Origin: DATEJJ01 sp039649115
GTDB lineage: Bacteria > Actinomycetota > Actinomycetes > Mycobacteriales > Micromonosporaceae
Assembly: GCA_039649115.1 (NCBI GenBank)
Contig: JBBWZQ010000235.1
Coordinates: 1 to 28,746, forward strand
Length of the DNA stretch: 28,746 nt
Direction of reading: 5' to 3'
Shown here: positions 6,422 through 14,504 of the stretch, in pieces
Position numbering within the stretch: position 1 is the first letter of the stretch
Layout: the number at the start of each line of letters is the position of its first letter
Position numbers and translations under genes: made by a program
Notes under the pieces: generated by a model
The model's input: the letters and a program-made list of their open reading frames with translations, nothing else
Databases searched by the model: none
What the model was told of the DNA's origin: nothing

Positions 6422-8533
6422 CGTCCCGGCGTGGGGCCGCAGGAGCGCCGCGAACTCGTCGGCGGGCATGACGCGAATGCCGAGCTCCGCGGCCTTGTCG
6501 GCCTTCGTGCCCGCGCCGTCGCCGACGACGACCAGGTCGGTGCGCCTCGACACCGAGCCGGCGGACTTCCCGCCGAGCGTCTCGACGGCCTCGTTGCCCT
6601 CGTTGCGGGTCAGCCCGGGCACCGCGCCGGTGACGACGACGGTCATCGGCGTGCCGTCGGGCTTCTGCAGCGGCAGCAGCGGCGCGGCGGGGTCGTCCGG
6701 GGCCGGCGGCGTCGCTCCGCCGCCGGGCTCGGTCATCGTCACGCCCCGCTCGACGAGCTTGCCGATCACCGGGGCCAGCTCGACCAGCTCGGCGGCGATG
6801 GTGACCGCCCGCTCCGGGCCGACGCCCTCGACCCGCTGCAGGTCCTCGACACCCGCGTCCAGCAGGGCCGGCATGGTGCCGAAGTGCCGGGCCAGCCGGC
6901 GGGACATCGACCGGCCGGTCATCCGCAGCCCGAGCCCGGTCAGCACCCGCGACAACGGCTGGGCCTTCGACGCCTGGATGTTGGCGACGAGCTTGCCGGC
7001 GGAGACCTCGCCCATCCGCTCGAACGCGGCGAGAGTGGCCACGTCGAGGTCGTACAGGTCGGCGGGGTCGGTGACGAGGCCGGCCGCGACCACCGTGTCG
7101 ATGAGCTTGTCGCCGAGCCCTTCGATGTCCATGCAGTCGCGGGCGGCGTAGTAGGACAGCGCCTCGTGGGCGCCGCAGGCCCGGCCCCGGGTGCAGCGCC
7201 ACCGCTTCTGCGACCGGTCGATGTCGCCCCCGCAGCGCGGACACGACGCCGGTGGCTCGAACGCCACCGCGCCGGCCGGCCGGTCGTCGAGCTTGGCGCC
7301 GGTGACCTCGGGGATCACGTCACCGGCCCGGCGGACGAACACCGTGTCGCCGGCCCGCACGTTGCGGCGGACCAGGTCGTCGAAGTTGTGCAGGGTGGCC
7401 GAGGTGACGGTGACCCCGCTGACCACGACCGGCTCCAGCACCGCCACGGGCGTGATCACCCCGGTGCGGCCGACCTGCACGTCGATGCGCAGCAGCCGCG
7501 TCGTGCGGGTGTCGGCCGGGAACTTGTAGGCGATGCCCCACCGGGGTGCCCGGCTGGAGAACCCGGCCCGTTCCCGGTCGGCGGGCTGGTCGGCCTTGAT
7601 GACCGCACCGTCAACACCGAAGCCCAGCGCGCCGCGACCGCCGTGCAGCGCCTCCACCGCGGTGATCACCTCGTCGATCGTCGCGCACAGCGGCATCCCG
7701 GCCGCCGAGCCGGCGGTGCTCGCGACGCCGAGCCGCTCCAGGCGGGCCATCGCGGCCGAGTGCGGCACCGGCTCCCCGGCACCGCCGTCGAGTCCGTGCG
7801 CGGCGTACGCGAGGAACGACAGCGGCGCGGCGTACGCCCGGTTCTCCGCGCGCAGGGTGCCGGCGGCGGCGCTGCGGGGATGGGCGAACGCCGGCTCGCC
7901 CTGCCCGGTGCGCATCGCGTTGGCCTCGGTGAAGTCGGCGTCGGTCATGAAGACCTCACCCCGCACCTCCACCGTCAGCGGCTCCCGCAGCCGTGCCGGC
8001 AGCCCGGCCGCCCGCCGCGCCTGCCCCGTCACGTCCTCACCCGCCCGCCCGTCGCCCCGGGTGGCGACCAGCGCGAGCCGACCATCGACGTAGCGGGCGG
8101 CGATCGCGAGGCCGTCGATCTTCGGCTCGACGGTGAACCCGCCGGCCGGCCGGCCGAGCAGCCGCTCCAGGCGGGTCGCCCACTTGCGCAGCGCGTCCTC
8201 GCCGAACACGTTGTCCAGGCTGAGCATCGGCGTGCTGTGCTCGACGTCGCCCACGACGCCGGCGCCGGCGGCGATCGTCCCGGTGGGGGAGTCGTCGGCC
8301 TTCCACCCCGGGTGCGCGGCCTCGGTCGCCGCGATCCGCGCCATCATCCCGTCGTAGATCGCGTCGTCCATCGCCAGGTCCGGGCCGCTGTAGTACGCGG
8401 CGGCGGCCGACCTGACCGCACCGATCGCGGACCGGTACGCCGCTGCCGACCCGTACGGCTGGGCGACCGCGGCATCGACGACCGGGTCGATGTCGACCGG
8501 GTCGTCCACGCCGCGACCACGGGTGTTGGGCAT
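6407..8533 (-). CDS. ligA: NAD-dependent DNA ligase LigA family
   Basis: Predicted 708-residue ligase that seals nicks in DNA using NAD+. Domain Ia shows HPGW and the YY...YD pattern, and PMLSLDN lies at 102-108. The adenylation domain has the nucleophile Lys138 in EPKIDG, then RGDGRAGEDVT. An OB fold follows, then a four-Cys zinc finger (C431, C434, C447, C453), helix-hairpin-helix repeats (about 505-590) and a C-terminal BRCT domain (about 628-700). All parts of a full-length bacterial LigA are present. ATG at 8533 is preceded by a near-perfect AAGGAGGT. Some wording, for example DSPTGTIA where housekeeping enzymes usually read DSPTQ.VG, resembles the divergent second LigA copies of actinomycetes. 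It may therefore be a paralogue rather than the essential ligase. The neighbours give no functional link. Confidence 0.93.
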   Translation of the reverse strand: MPNTRGRGVDDPVDIDPVVDAAVAQPYGSAAAYRSAIGAVRSAAAAYYSGPDLAMDDAIYDGMMARIAATEAAHPGWKADDSPTGTIAAGAGVVGDVEHSTPMLSLDNVFGEDALRKWATRLERLLGRPAGGFTVEPKIDGLAIAARYVDGRLALVATRGDGRAGEDVTGQARRAAGLPARLREPLTVEVRGEVFMTDADFTEANAMRTGQGEPAFAHPRSAAAGTLRAENRAYAAPLSFLAYAAHGLDGGAGEPVPHSAAMARLERLGVASTAGSAAGMPLCATIDEVITAVEALHGGRGALGFGVDGAVIKADQPADRERAGFSSRAPRWGIAYKFPADTRTTRLLRIDVQVGRTGVITPVAVLEPVVVSGVTVTSATLHNFDDLVRRNVRAGDTVFVRRAGDVIPEVTGAKLDDRPAGAVAFEPPASCPRCGGDIDRSQKRWRCTRGRACGAHEALSYYAARDCMDIEGLGDKLIDTVVAAGLVTDPADLYDLDVATLAAFERMGEVSAGKLVANIQASKAQPLSRVLTGLGLRMTGRSMSRRLARHFGTMPALLDAGVEDLQRVEGVGPERAVTIAAELVELAPVIGKLVERGVTMTEPGGGATPPAPDDPAAPLLPLQKPDGTPMTVVVTGAVPGLTRNEGNEAVETLGGKSAGSVSRRTDLVVVGDGAGTKADKAAELGIRVMPADEFAALLRPHAGTSGVG

Positions 8534-8640
8534 CCGGCCGACCTCCTTCGCACGCTCGACGCCAAGCGCGTTGACCTGCTGCGTAGCGTAGCGACCAGGT
8601 ACGACACCGGCCGACGCGGCGCGTCCGGTCAGCGATCCCG

Positions 8641-8672
8641 TCAGTTCGGCGGTCCGTCAGTTCAGCGGTCCG
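8641..8672. repeat. 16-bp tandem duplication across a stop codon
   Basis: TCAGTTCGGCGGTCCG (8641-8656) is repeated directly as TCAGTTCAGCGGTCCG (8657-8672) with one mismatch. The second unit covers the last codons and the stop (TCA at 8662-8664, read on the minus strand) of the substrate-binding-like gene. It looks like a recent slippage duplication just downstream of that gene. Confidence 0.8.
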
Positions 8673-9591
8673 CCAGCAGGCCCGACCGTGGCGCGAGGGC
8701 GTCGGCGAACGGGTCGCCGGGCAGCGACGGGCCGTACCGGCGGCGCAGGTCGACCAGGACGCGGATCGAGTCGGGGTCGACCAGCCCGTCCGGTACCAGC
8801 CCTTCGGTGGGGTCCTTGAGCCGGGCCAGGTAGCGCAGCGCCAGCGGTGCGGGCAGGTCCAGCGCCGCGCCGGCCTCCTCGATCACCTCGTCGTCCAGCG
8901 TTCCCGACCGTACCGCCGCGGCGGTGTCGACGAGCGCGCCGGCCAGCCCGGCGTACTCACCGCCCGGCCGGTCAGGCGTCACCGGACCGCTCCGGCCCGG
9001 GTGCGGGCGCGCGACGGTGGCCAGCACCGTGCCGAGGTACGGGGCGCAGACCTCGCCGGCCCGTGCGAGGGCACGGAATCCGGCCTGCTCCGCGCGCAGT
9101 TCGTTGCCGGCGTTGAGCATGGTCGCCGCGCACTCGCCGGCCAGCAGGGCGGCCAGCCGACGGGGCGTGGCGCCGAGCGTGACCACCTCGTAGGCGTCAC
9201 GGTCCAGGCCCAGCGACGCGGCCAGCGCGTACATCGCGAAGGCGAAGCCGGAGTCCGGTACGTCCACGGCGAACGCCGCGCCGCGCAGGTCGGCGGGGGA
9301 CAGGCGGCTGTAGAGCGCCAGGCCCAGCCCGCGATCGACGGCGGCGAGGATCCGCACGTCGGCGGTGCGCCGCAGCGGGTTGACCGGGCTGTACCGGTAG
9401 GCGAGCACGTTGTCCGGGCTGGTCAGTACCGCGTCCAGCGCGCCGTCGAACAGCGCCGCGAACTGGCCGGGTGAGGACTGGACCGGGGTCTCGGTGACCT
9501 CCAGCCCGGCGTCGCGCAGCCGGCCGCCGCGCCGCGCGACGCGCAGCAGCACCGACGGGGTGAACGTGCCCACGCGGATGGTCTTCGGCAC
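8662..9591 (-). CDS. Cytoplasmic NMT1/SsuA-like substrate-binding protein
   Basis: Predicted 309-residue protein with the fold signature of type 2 periplasmic-binding proteins of the NMT1/THI5/SsuA group. It begins with KTIRVGTF, has a GQFAALFDGALDAVLTSPDNVLAYR stretch (about residues 45-70) and an ADLRGAAFAVD segment where a second lobe begins. The GTG at 9591 is chosen because GGAGAGGAG precedes it by 6 bases. The 23 codons upstream are in frame but lack a ribosome site. With this start the protein has neither a signal peptide nor a lipobox, so it should stay in the cytoplasm, which is unusual for the fold. It is divergent from the LIV-type uptake operon (184 bases apart) and probably shares its control. 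It could be a ligand sensor or an enzyme-like relative. The exact role is unknown. Confidence 0.75.
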   Translation of the reverse strand: MPKTIRVGTFTPSVLLRVARRGGRLRDAGLEVTETPVQSSPGQFAALFDGALDAVLTSPDNVLAYRYSPVNPLRRTADVRILAAVDRGLGLALYSRLSPADLRGAAFAVDVPDSGFAFAMYALAASLGLDRDAYEVVTLGATPRRLAALLAGECAATMLNAGNELRAEQAGFRALARAGEVCAPYLGTVLATVARPHPGRSGPVTPDRPGGEYAGLAGALVDTAAAVRSGTLDDEVIEEAGAALDLPAPLALRYLARLKDPTEGLVPDGLVDPDSIRVLVDLRRRYGPSLPGDPFADALAPRSGLLADR

Positions 9592-9688
9592 CGGGACTCC
9601 TCTCCGGGTGCCCCAGGATAGCCGCACACGATTGCGGTCCGGCAAGTCTCGATTTGCCATGAAGCCGGCCAGGAGCGATGCGGAACCC

Positions 9689-9739
9689 TTGACACGTCAG
9701 TGGCACATGTACATCCTGCGACGTAGCAATCGATTGCGG
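9689..9739 (+). promoter_or_regulatory. Candidate promoter and operator of the LIV-type uptake operon
   Basis: TTGACA (9689-9694) is a perfect -35 box. A weak -10 could be CATCCT (9712-9717, 17-base spacer) or TACATC (9710-9715, 15-base spacer). Immediately downstream, GCAATCGATTGC (9726-9737) is a perfect 12-bp palindrome with a central CG, placed near the expected transcription start, where a repressor would block initiation. CGATTGCGG occurs at both 9629-9637 and 9731-9739. The binding protein is not identified. Confidence 0.5.
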
Positions 9740-9775
9740 CACACCCCTTGATCCCGCCCCGCCGGGGAGGTTCTG

Positions 9776-11053
9776 ATGACCGCTCTGACACCCCGTCCAT
9801 ACCCCAGGAAACCCGCCGCCCTGGCCGTCCCCGGCCGGCGCCGTGCCCTGGCCGCCGCGCTGGTGGTTCTCGCCGGCACCGGCCTCACCGCCTGCGGATC
9901 GCGGCCCTCGCAGCGGGCCGCGACCCCGTCGAACAAGCCGATCGTGGTGGGCGTCTCGCTGCCGCTGACCGGTGACTTCTCCCAGCCCGGCACCGAGGCC
10001 CGGCGCGGCTACGAGGTGTGGGCGAGCCGGGTGAACGCCGCCGGCGGCCTGCTCGGCCGCCAGGTGCAGCTCAAGATCGTCGACGACGCGAGCAACCAGG
10101 ACACCGTCGTCACCGACTACACGAAGCTCATCACCCAGGACAAGGTGGATCTGGTCCTGGGTACCTTCTCGTCCCTGCTGAACTACCCGGCGTCGGCGGT
10201 CGCGGAGAAGAACGGCAAGGTGTTCGTCGAGCCGGCCGGCGGCGCGTCCAAGATGTTCACCCGGGGGTTCAAGAACCTGTTCTTCGCCCAGCAGGCGACC
10301 GCGCCGCACCAGGCCGACGTGTTCGTCAACTGGGTCAAGACGCTGCCGGCCGACCAGCGGCCGAAGACCGCCGCGTACCCGAGCCAGGACGACCCGTTCG
10401 CCGCACCGGTGATCAAGTCGATGCAGACGCAGCTCGAAGCGCTGGGCGTGCGGACGGTCTACAGCGCCACCTACCCGGCCGACACCACGAACTTCCAGTC
10501 CGTCGCCAGCCAGCTGGCCGCCAAGCGGCCGGACCTGGTCGCCCAGGGCGCGGTGTTCGAGGACGGGGTCGGGCTGGTCCGCTCGCTCAAGCAGCTGCGC
10601 TACTCGCCGAAGGTGCTGTTCCAGACCTCGGCGCCCAGCAACGCCGCGCAGTACAGCGACGCCATCGGGCTGGCCAACACCGAGGGCGTCTTCTACACGG
10701 TCAGCTGGCACCAGGACGCGGTGACGCCGCTGAACAAGGAGTTCGTGGCCGGCTACCAGGCCGCGTACCACAATGCCGACCCGGCGGAGGACGCGGCCGA
10801 CGCGTTCGCGACCGCGCAGGTGCTCCAGGCGGCGGTGGTCGCGGCCGGGGCGCTGGACCAGGCGAAGATGCGCGACTGGCTGCACGCCAACACGGTGCCG
10901 ACCATCCTCGGCCCGCTGCGCTGGGCGCCGACCGGCGAGCCGCAGGGCGAGTTCCTGCTGGGCCAGTGGCAGTCCGGCAAGGCGCAGATCGTCGCGCCCA
11001 GCAGCGTGGCCACGTCCAAGACGGTGGTCAACCCCAAGCCCAACTGGAAGTGA
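9776..11053 (+). CDS. LIV-type ABC transporter substrate-binding lipoprotein
   Basis: Predicted 425-residue extracytoplasmic lipoprotein that captures the substrate for the transporter encoded downstream. The N-terminus is basic, then hydrophobic (about residues 22-38), ending in the lipobox LTAC with lipidated Cys40. The mature part begins with PIVVGVSLPLTGDFS and continues with GYEVWASRVNAAGGLLGRQVQL, the hallmark of the branched-chain amino acid/amide-binding family (Peripla_BP_6). GGGGAGG at 9764-9770 precedes the ATG. Members of this family carry amino acids, urea, amides and many aromatic acids, so the LIV label does not define the substrate. The adjoining oxidative catabolic genes suggest an aromatic or other organic nutrient. 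The gene is followed 4 bases later by the permease gene. Confidence 0.93.
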   Translation: MTALTPRPYPRKPAALAVPGRRRALAAALVVLAGTGLTACGSRPSQRAATPSNKPIVVGVSLPLTGDFSQPGTEARRGYEVWASRVNAAGGLLGRQVQLKIVDDASNQDTVVTDYTKLITQDKVDLVLGTFSSLLNYPASAVAEKNGKVFVEPAGGASKMFTRGFKNLFFAQQATAPHQADVFVNWVKTLPADQRPKTAAYPSQDDPFAAPVIKSMQTQLEALGVRTVYSATYPADTTNFQSVASQLAAKRPDLVAQGAVFEDGVGLVRSLKQLRYSPKVLFQTSAPSNAAQYSDAIGLANTEGVFYTVSWHQDAVTPLNKEFVAGYQAAYHNADPAEDAADAFATAQVLQAAVVAAGALDQAKMRDWLHANTVPTILGPLRWAPTGEPQGEFLLGQWQSGKAQIVAPSSVATSKTVVNPKPNWK

Positions 11054-11057
11054 CCGG

Positions 11058-11936
11058 ATGGCGCAGTTCGTGCAGGCGCTCGCGCTCGGCGTGCTCATCG
11101 GCGGCATCTACGCCCTGATGGCGTCCGGCCTGACACTGATCTTCGGGGTACTGCGCATCATCAACATCGCCCAGGGCGCGTTCCTGATCCTCGTGGCCAC
11201 CCTCACCTGGTGGCTGTGGCACGTCATCGGCATCGACCCGATCCTGGCCGCCGTCATCACCACGCCGTTGATGTACGGCCTCGGCTGGGTCACCTACCGG
11301 TTCGTGATCTCCCGTATCCGCGGTCAGCCGCCCTCGATGTCCGTACTGCTCACGTTCGGGCTGGCACTGGTCATCGAGGGGCTACTGAACGTGGTCGCGG
11401 GCAACCGGTTCCGCTCCGCCACCCCGGCGTACTTCGCGGAGTCCTTCCGCGTCGGGCCGATCCTGCTGCCCAAGGCCCAGACGTACGGCTTCGCCGCGGC
11501 CGTGCTCGTCCTCGGTGGCCTGTACGCCGTGCTGACCCGCACCTGGACCGGGCGCGCCATCCGGGCGACCGCGCAGAACCCGTCGGCCGCGGCGCTGGTC
11601 GGCATCGGCGCGACGGGTACCGCCGCGCTGGCGTTCGCGCTGGGCAGCGCGAGCGCCGGCGTGGGCGGCTCGATCCTCTCCGTGCTGTACCCGTTCTTCC
11701 CGGCATCGCACTACGACTGGATCTCCCGGCTGCTCGGCATCGTGGTGCTGGGCGGCATGGGCAGCCTGCCCGGTGCGCTCACCGGCGCGCTGGTCCTCGG
11801 CCTCGCCGAGACGTTGACCGCCACCTACGGCTCGCTCCAGTGGTCCAGCCTGGTGTTCTACCTGGTGATCATGGTGGTGCTGCTGGTCCGGCCGCAGGGA
11901 CTCTTCGGCGCCCGCCTGCGGGAGGATGCCACGTGA
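11058..11936 (+). CDS. livH: LIV-type ABC transporter permease LivH
   Basis: Predicted 292-residue inner-membrane permease. The N-terminal sequence GGIYALMASGLTLIFGVLRIINIAQG (residues 15-40) is diagnostic for LivH, and six or more further hydrophobic segments follow. The conserved GRAIRATAQNPSAAALVGI loop (about residues 167-185) is the cytoplasmic EAA-like region contacting the ATPase. A conserved LGIVVLGGMGSLPGALTGA stretch lies near the C-terminus. Length is normal for the family. It pairs with the LivM half of the fused protein encoded next, whose GTG start overlaps this gene's stop (GTGA). Confidence 0.93.
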   Translation: MAQFVQALALGVLIGGIYALMASGLTLIFGVLRIINIAQGAFLILVATLTWWLWHVIGIDPILAAVITTPLMYGLGWVTYRFVISRIRGQPPSMSVLLTFGLALVIEGLLNVVAGNRFRSATPAYFAESFRVGPILLPKAQTYGFAAAVLVLGGLYAVLTRTWTGRAIRATAQNPSAAALVGIGATGTAALAFALGSASAGVGGSILSVLYPFFPASHYDWISRLLGIVVLGGMGSLPGALTGALVLGLAETLTATYGSLQWSSLVFYLVIMVVLLVRPQGLFGARLREDAT

Positions 11937-13768
11937 AGGGGCTGCTGTCCCGGCTGCCCCGGCATCTGGTCGCCGGGGTCGTGCTGCTCCTCCTCCTGGT
12001 GTACCCGGTGATCAACCCGTGGCAGCCGTACCCCCAGGGCGTCATGCTGCTCGCCTTCCTGCTCGCGATACAGGCGTCCAGCTGGAACATCATCTCCGGG
12101 TACTCCGGGTACGTCTCCCTGGGCCACAGCATGTTCCTCGGGCTGGGCTCGTACACCACGGCGATCGTCGCGCTGCACACCGGAGTCAACCCGCTGCTGG
12201 TGGCGCCGCTCGGCGGCGTCACCGCGGTGCTCGTCGCGGTGCTCGTCGGCTCGGTGGTGCTGCGCACCCGTGGCCACGCGTTCGTCATCATCACCATCGC
12301 GCTGCTGCTGGCCGCGCAGATCGTGGCGACGAGCTGGACGTCGCTGACCCACGGGTCGGACGGCATCACGCTGGCGCTGCCGTTCTGGAGCTCAGATTTC
12401 CAGAACATCCCGTTCTACTACGCGTTCCTCGGGCTGCTCGTGCTGACCGTGCTGTTCAGCGCGTGGCTGGGCCGGACCAAGTTCGGCACCGGCCTGGTCG
12501 CGATCCGCGAGGACGAGGGCAAGGCCGCGTCGATCGGCGTCAACACCACGGTCGTGAAGACCCTCGCGTACGGCGCCAGCGCGTTCTTCATCGGCGTGGC
12601 CGGTGGGGTGTACGCGTACTTCCAGACGTTCCTGAACCCGGTCGGGTCCTTCGCCATCCTCGGCAGCGTGCTGATCGTCCTGTCCGCGCTGCTGGGCGGG
12701 CGCGGCACGTTGTACGGTCCGGTGCTCGGCGCGTTCCTCGTCCAGCTCATCAACGAGGGTGCGACGGTCTACGGCGGGGGAACCTCGACCCGGGTACTGA
12801 TTTTCGGGCTGGCTCTGGTGGCGGTGGTGCTGTTCCTGCCCGCCGGGCTGCTCCCCACGATCGGGGCGGCCTGGCACCGGCGGCACCCGGCGGCGGTGGA
12901 GTACACCGACCAGGCGGGCGCGCTGACCGGCCGGGCGGTCGTCGCCGAGATCGGCGAGGCCGCGCGGGACGAGCTGCCGGTGGGCGAGCCGCTGCTGCGG
13001 GTACGCGGCGCCGTCAAGCGCTTCGGCGGCCTGACCGCGGTGGACGGCGCCGACCTGACCGTCGCGAAGGGATCGATCACCGCGCTGATCGGCCCGAACG
13101 GTTCGGGCAAGACCACGCTGTTCAACCTGATCACCGGGAACCTCGCCGCGGACGGCGGGGAGATCTGGTTCGCCGGCCGGCGCATCGACCGGCTGGCCCC
13201 GTGGGCGCGCGGGCACCTCGGCCTCGGCCGGACGTTCCAGGTGACCCGGCTGTTCAAGGAGATGACGGTGCTCCAGAACGTGGTGGCGCCGCTGCCCGAC
13301 GGGCGGCTGCGCACCATGTTCGCGGACGCGGTCAGCGGCGGCGAGGCCGCGCGGGCCCGGGAACTGCTGGACGTGGTGGGGCTGCGGCGGTTCGCCGGGC
13401 AGCGCGCCGGGGACCTGTCGTACGGGCAGCAGAAGCTCGTCGAACTGACCCAGGTGCTGATGCTGGAGCCCAGGCTGGTCCTGCTGGACGAGCCGGCCGG
13501 CGGCGTCAACCCCGGCCTGCTGGGCCGCCTCACCGAGGTGATCCGGGAGGTGAACCGCAACGGTGTCACCTTCCTCGTCGTCGAGCACAACATCCCGATG
13601 GTCCTCGAGCTCTGCGACCCGGTGGTGGTGTTCGCCCGCGGCCGGGCGATTGCCGAGGGGCCACCGCAGCGGATCCGCAACGACGCCGCCGTGCTGGACG
13701 CCTACCTCGGCGACGACTGGCGACCCGCGGGGCCGGCATCGGCGGACCTCACCGGGAAGAGGGGGTGA
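11933..13768 (+). CDS. Fused LIV-type permease-ATPase (LivM-LivG)
   Basis: Predicted 611-residue fusion. Residues 1-310 form a LivM permease with several membrane segments and the phrases WNIISGYSGYVSLGHSMFLGLGSYT and VAIREDEGKAASIGV (about 189-203), the latter being the coupling loop. After a linker (about 311-352), residues 353-600 form a LivG ATPase: Walker A GPNGSGKT (387-394), GRTFQVTRLFKEMTVLQNV, signature LSYGQQ (495-500), Walker B LVLLDE (515-520), LivG-type PAGGVNP and switch His552. The frame is continuous with no internal stop or start signal, so the fusion appears genuine. The complete transporter would be SBP + LivH + LivM-LivG + LivF. The usual order livM then livG makes fusion by loss of the intergenic stop straightforward. 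Confidence 0.93.
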   Translation: MKGLLSRLPRHLVAGVVLLLLLVYPVINPWQPYPQGVMLLAFLLAIQASSWNIISGYSGYVSLGHSMFLGLGSYTTAIVALHTGVNPLLVAPLGGVTAVLVAVLVGSVVLRTRGHAFVIITIALLLAAQIVATSWTSLTHGSDGITLALPFWSSDFQNIPFYYAFLGLLVLTVLFSAWLGRTKFGTGLVAIREDEGKAASIGVNTTVVKTLAYGASAFFIGVAGGVYAYFQTFLNPVGSFAILGSVLIVLSALLGGRGTLYGPVLGAFLVQLINEGATVYGGGTSTRVLIFGLALVAVVLFLPAGLLPTIGAAWHRRHPAAVEYTDQAGALTGRAVVAEIGEAARDELPVGEPLLRVRGAVKRFGGLTAVDGADLTVAKGSITALIGPNGSGKTTLFNLITGNLAADGGEIWFAGRRIDRLAPWARGHLGLGRTFQVTRLFKEMTVLQNVVAPLPDGRLRTMFADAVSGGEAARARELLDVVGLRRFAGQRAGDLSYGQQKLVELTQVLMLEPRLVLLDEPAGGVNPGLLGRLTEVIREVNRNGVTFLVVEHNIPMVLELCDPVVVFARGRAIAEGPPQRIRNDAAVLDAYLGDDWRPAGPASADLTGKRG

Positions 13769-13772
13769 CCCG

Positions 13773-14504
13773 ATGCTGTCCCTCACCGGCGTGACCGCCG
13801 GCTACGGCGGGGGCGACGTCCTCCAGGGCGTCGACCTGACCTGCGCCGAGCGCACCATCACGTGCGTCGTCGGGCCGAACGGCGCCGGCAAGTCCACCGT
13901 GCTCAAGGTGATCAGCGGGCTGCTGCGGGCCCGCCGCGGCGCGATCACGCTGGGCGGCGAGCGCACCGACCACCTCGACCCGGGCGAGATCCTCCGGCGC
14001 GGCATCACCCAGGTCCCGCAGACGCAGGCGCTGTTCCCGGCCATGTCGGTACGGGAGAACGTGCTGCTGGGCGGCTACCTGATCCGGCGCAAGCGGGCCC
14101 TGGTCGCGCAGCGGTACGAGGCGGTGCGCGAGCGCATCCCGATCGTCGCGCAACGCGCCCGCGACCACGCCGGCAACCTGTCCGGTGGCGAGCGCCGGAT
14201 GGTGGAGATCGCCCGCTGCCTGATGCTCGACACGAAGCTGCTGCTGCTCGACGAGCCGTCCCTGGGCCTGGACCCGCGCAGCCTCGCCGCGGTGGCCGAG
14301 CTGATCCAGAGCCTCAACGGCGGCGGCATCACCATCCTGCTGGTCGAGCAGAACGTCCGCCTCGGGCTCAGCCTGGCCACCCACGGCGTGGTGCTGGAGG
14401 GCGGGCGGGTCCGGCTCGCCGGTACCGCGGCACAGGTCCGCGACAATCCCGAGATGGCCGCGCTGTACCTGGGCGGCACGGCCGCGGCCGGCGCGACCGC
14501 CTAG
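13773..14504 (+). CDS. livF: LIV-type ABC transporter ATPase LivF
   Basis: Predicted 243-residue ATPase, the second nucleotide-binding subunit of the importer. Walker A GPNGAGKST (residues 34-42), the LivF-type Q-loop region VPQTQALFPAMSVRENVLLGGY, signature LSGGE (136-140), Walker B LLLLDE (156-161) and SLGLDP are intact. The LVEQNV switch region carries Gln where most ABC ATPases have His, which is normal for LivF. The ATG lies 4 bases after the previous stop. Its TAG stop and the TAG stop of the convergent molybdopterin subunit gene overlap in the palindrome CTAG at 14501-14504. Confidence 0.93.
   Translation: MLSLTGVTAGYGGGDVLQGVDLTCAERTITCVVGPNGAGKSTVLKVISGLLRARRGAITLGGERTDHLDPGEILRRGITQVPQTQALFPAMSVRENVLLGGYLIRRKRALVAQRYEAVRERIPIVAQRARDHAGNLSGGERRMVEIARCLMLDTKLLLLDEPSLGLDPRSLAAVAELIQSLNGGGITILLVEQNVRLGLSLATHGVVLEGGRVRLAGTAAQVRDNPEMAALYLGGTAAAGATA

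Noticed and set aside
6431..8833. An 800-codon plus-strand frame opposite the DNA ligase
   Set aside because: The ligase on the minus strand has all family motifs; the opposite frame is a high-GC shadow with biased Arg, Gly and Val content and no domain.
8984..9196. Possible extra small gene inside the substrate-binding-like gene
   Set aside because: Several short frames on both strands overlap it; none has a ribosome site or a recognisable motif.
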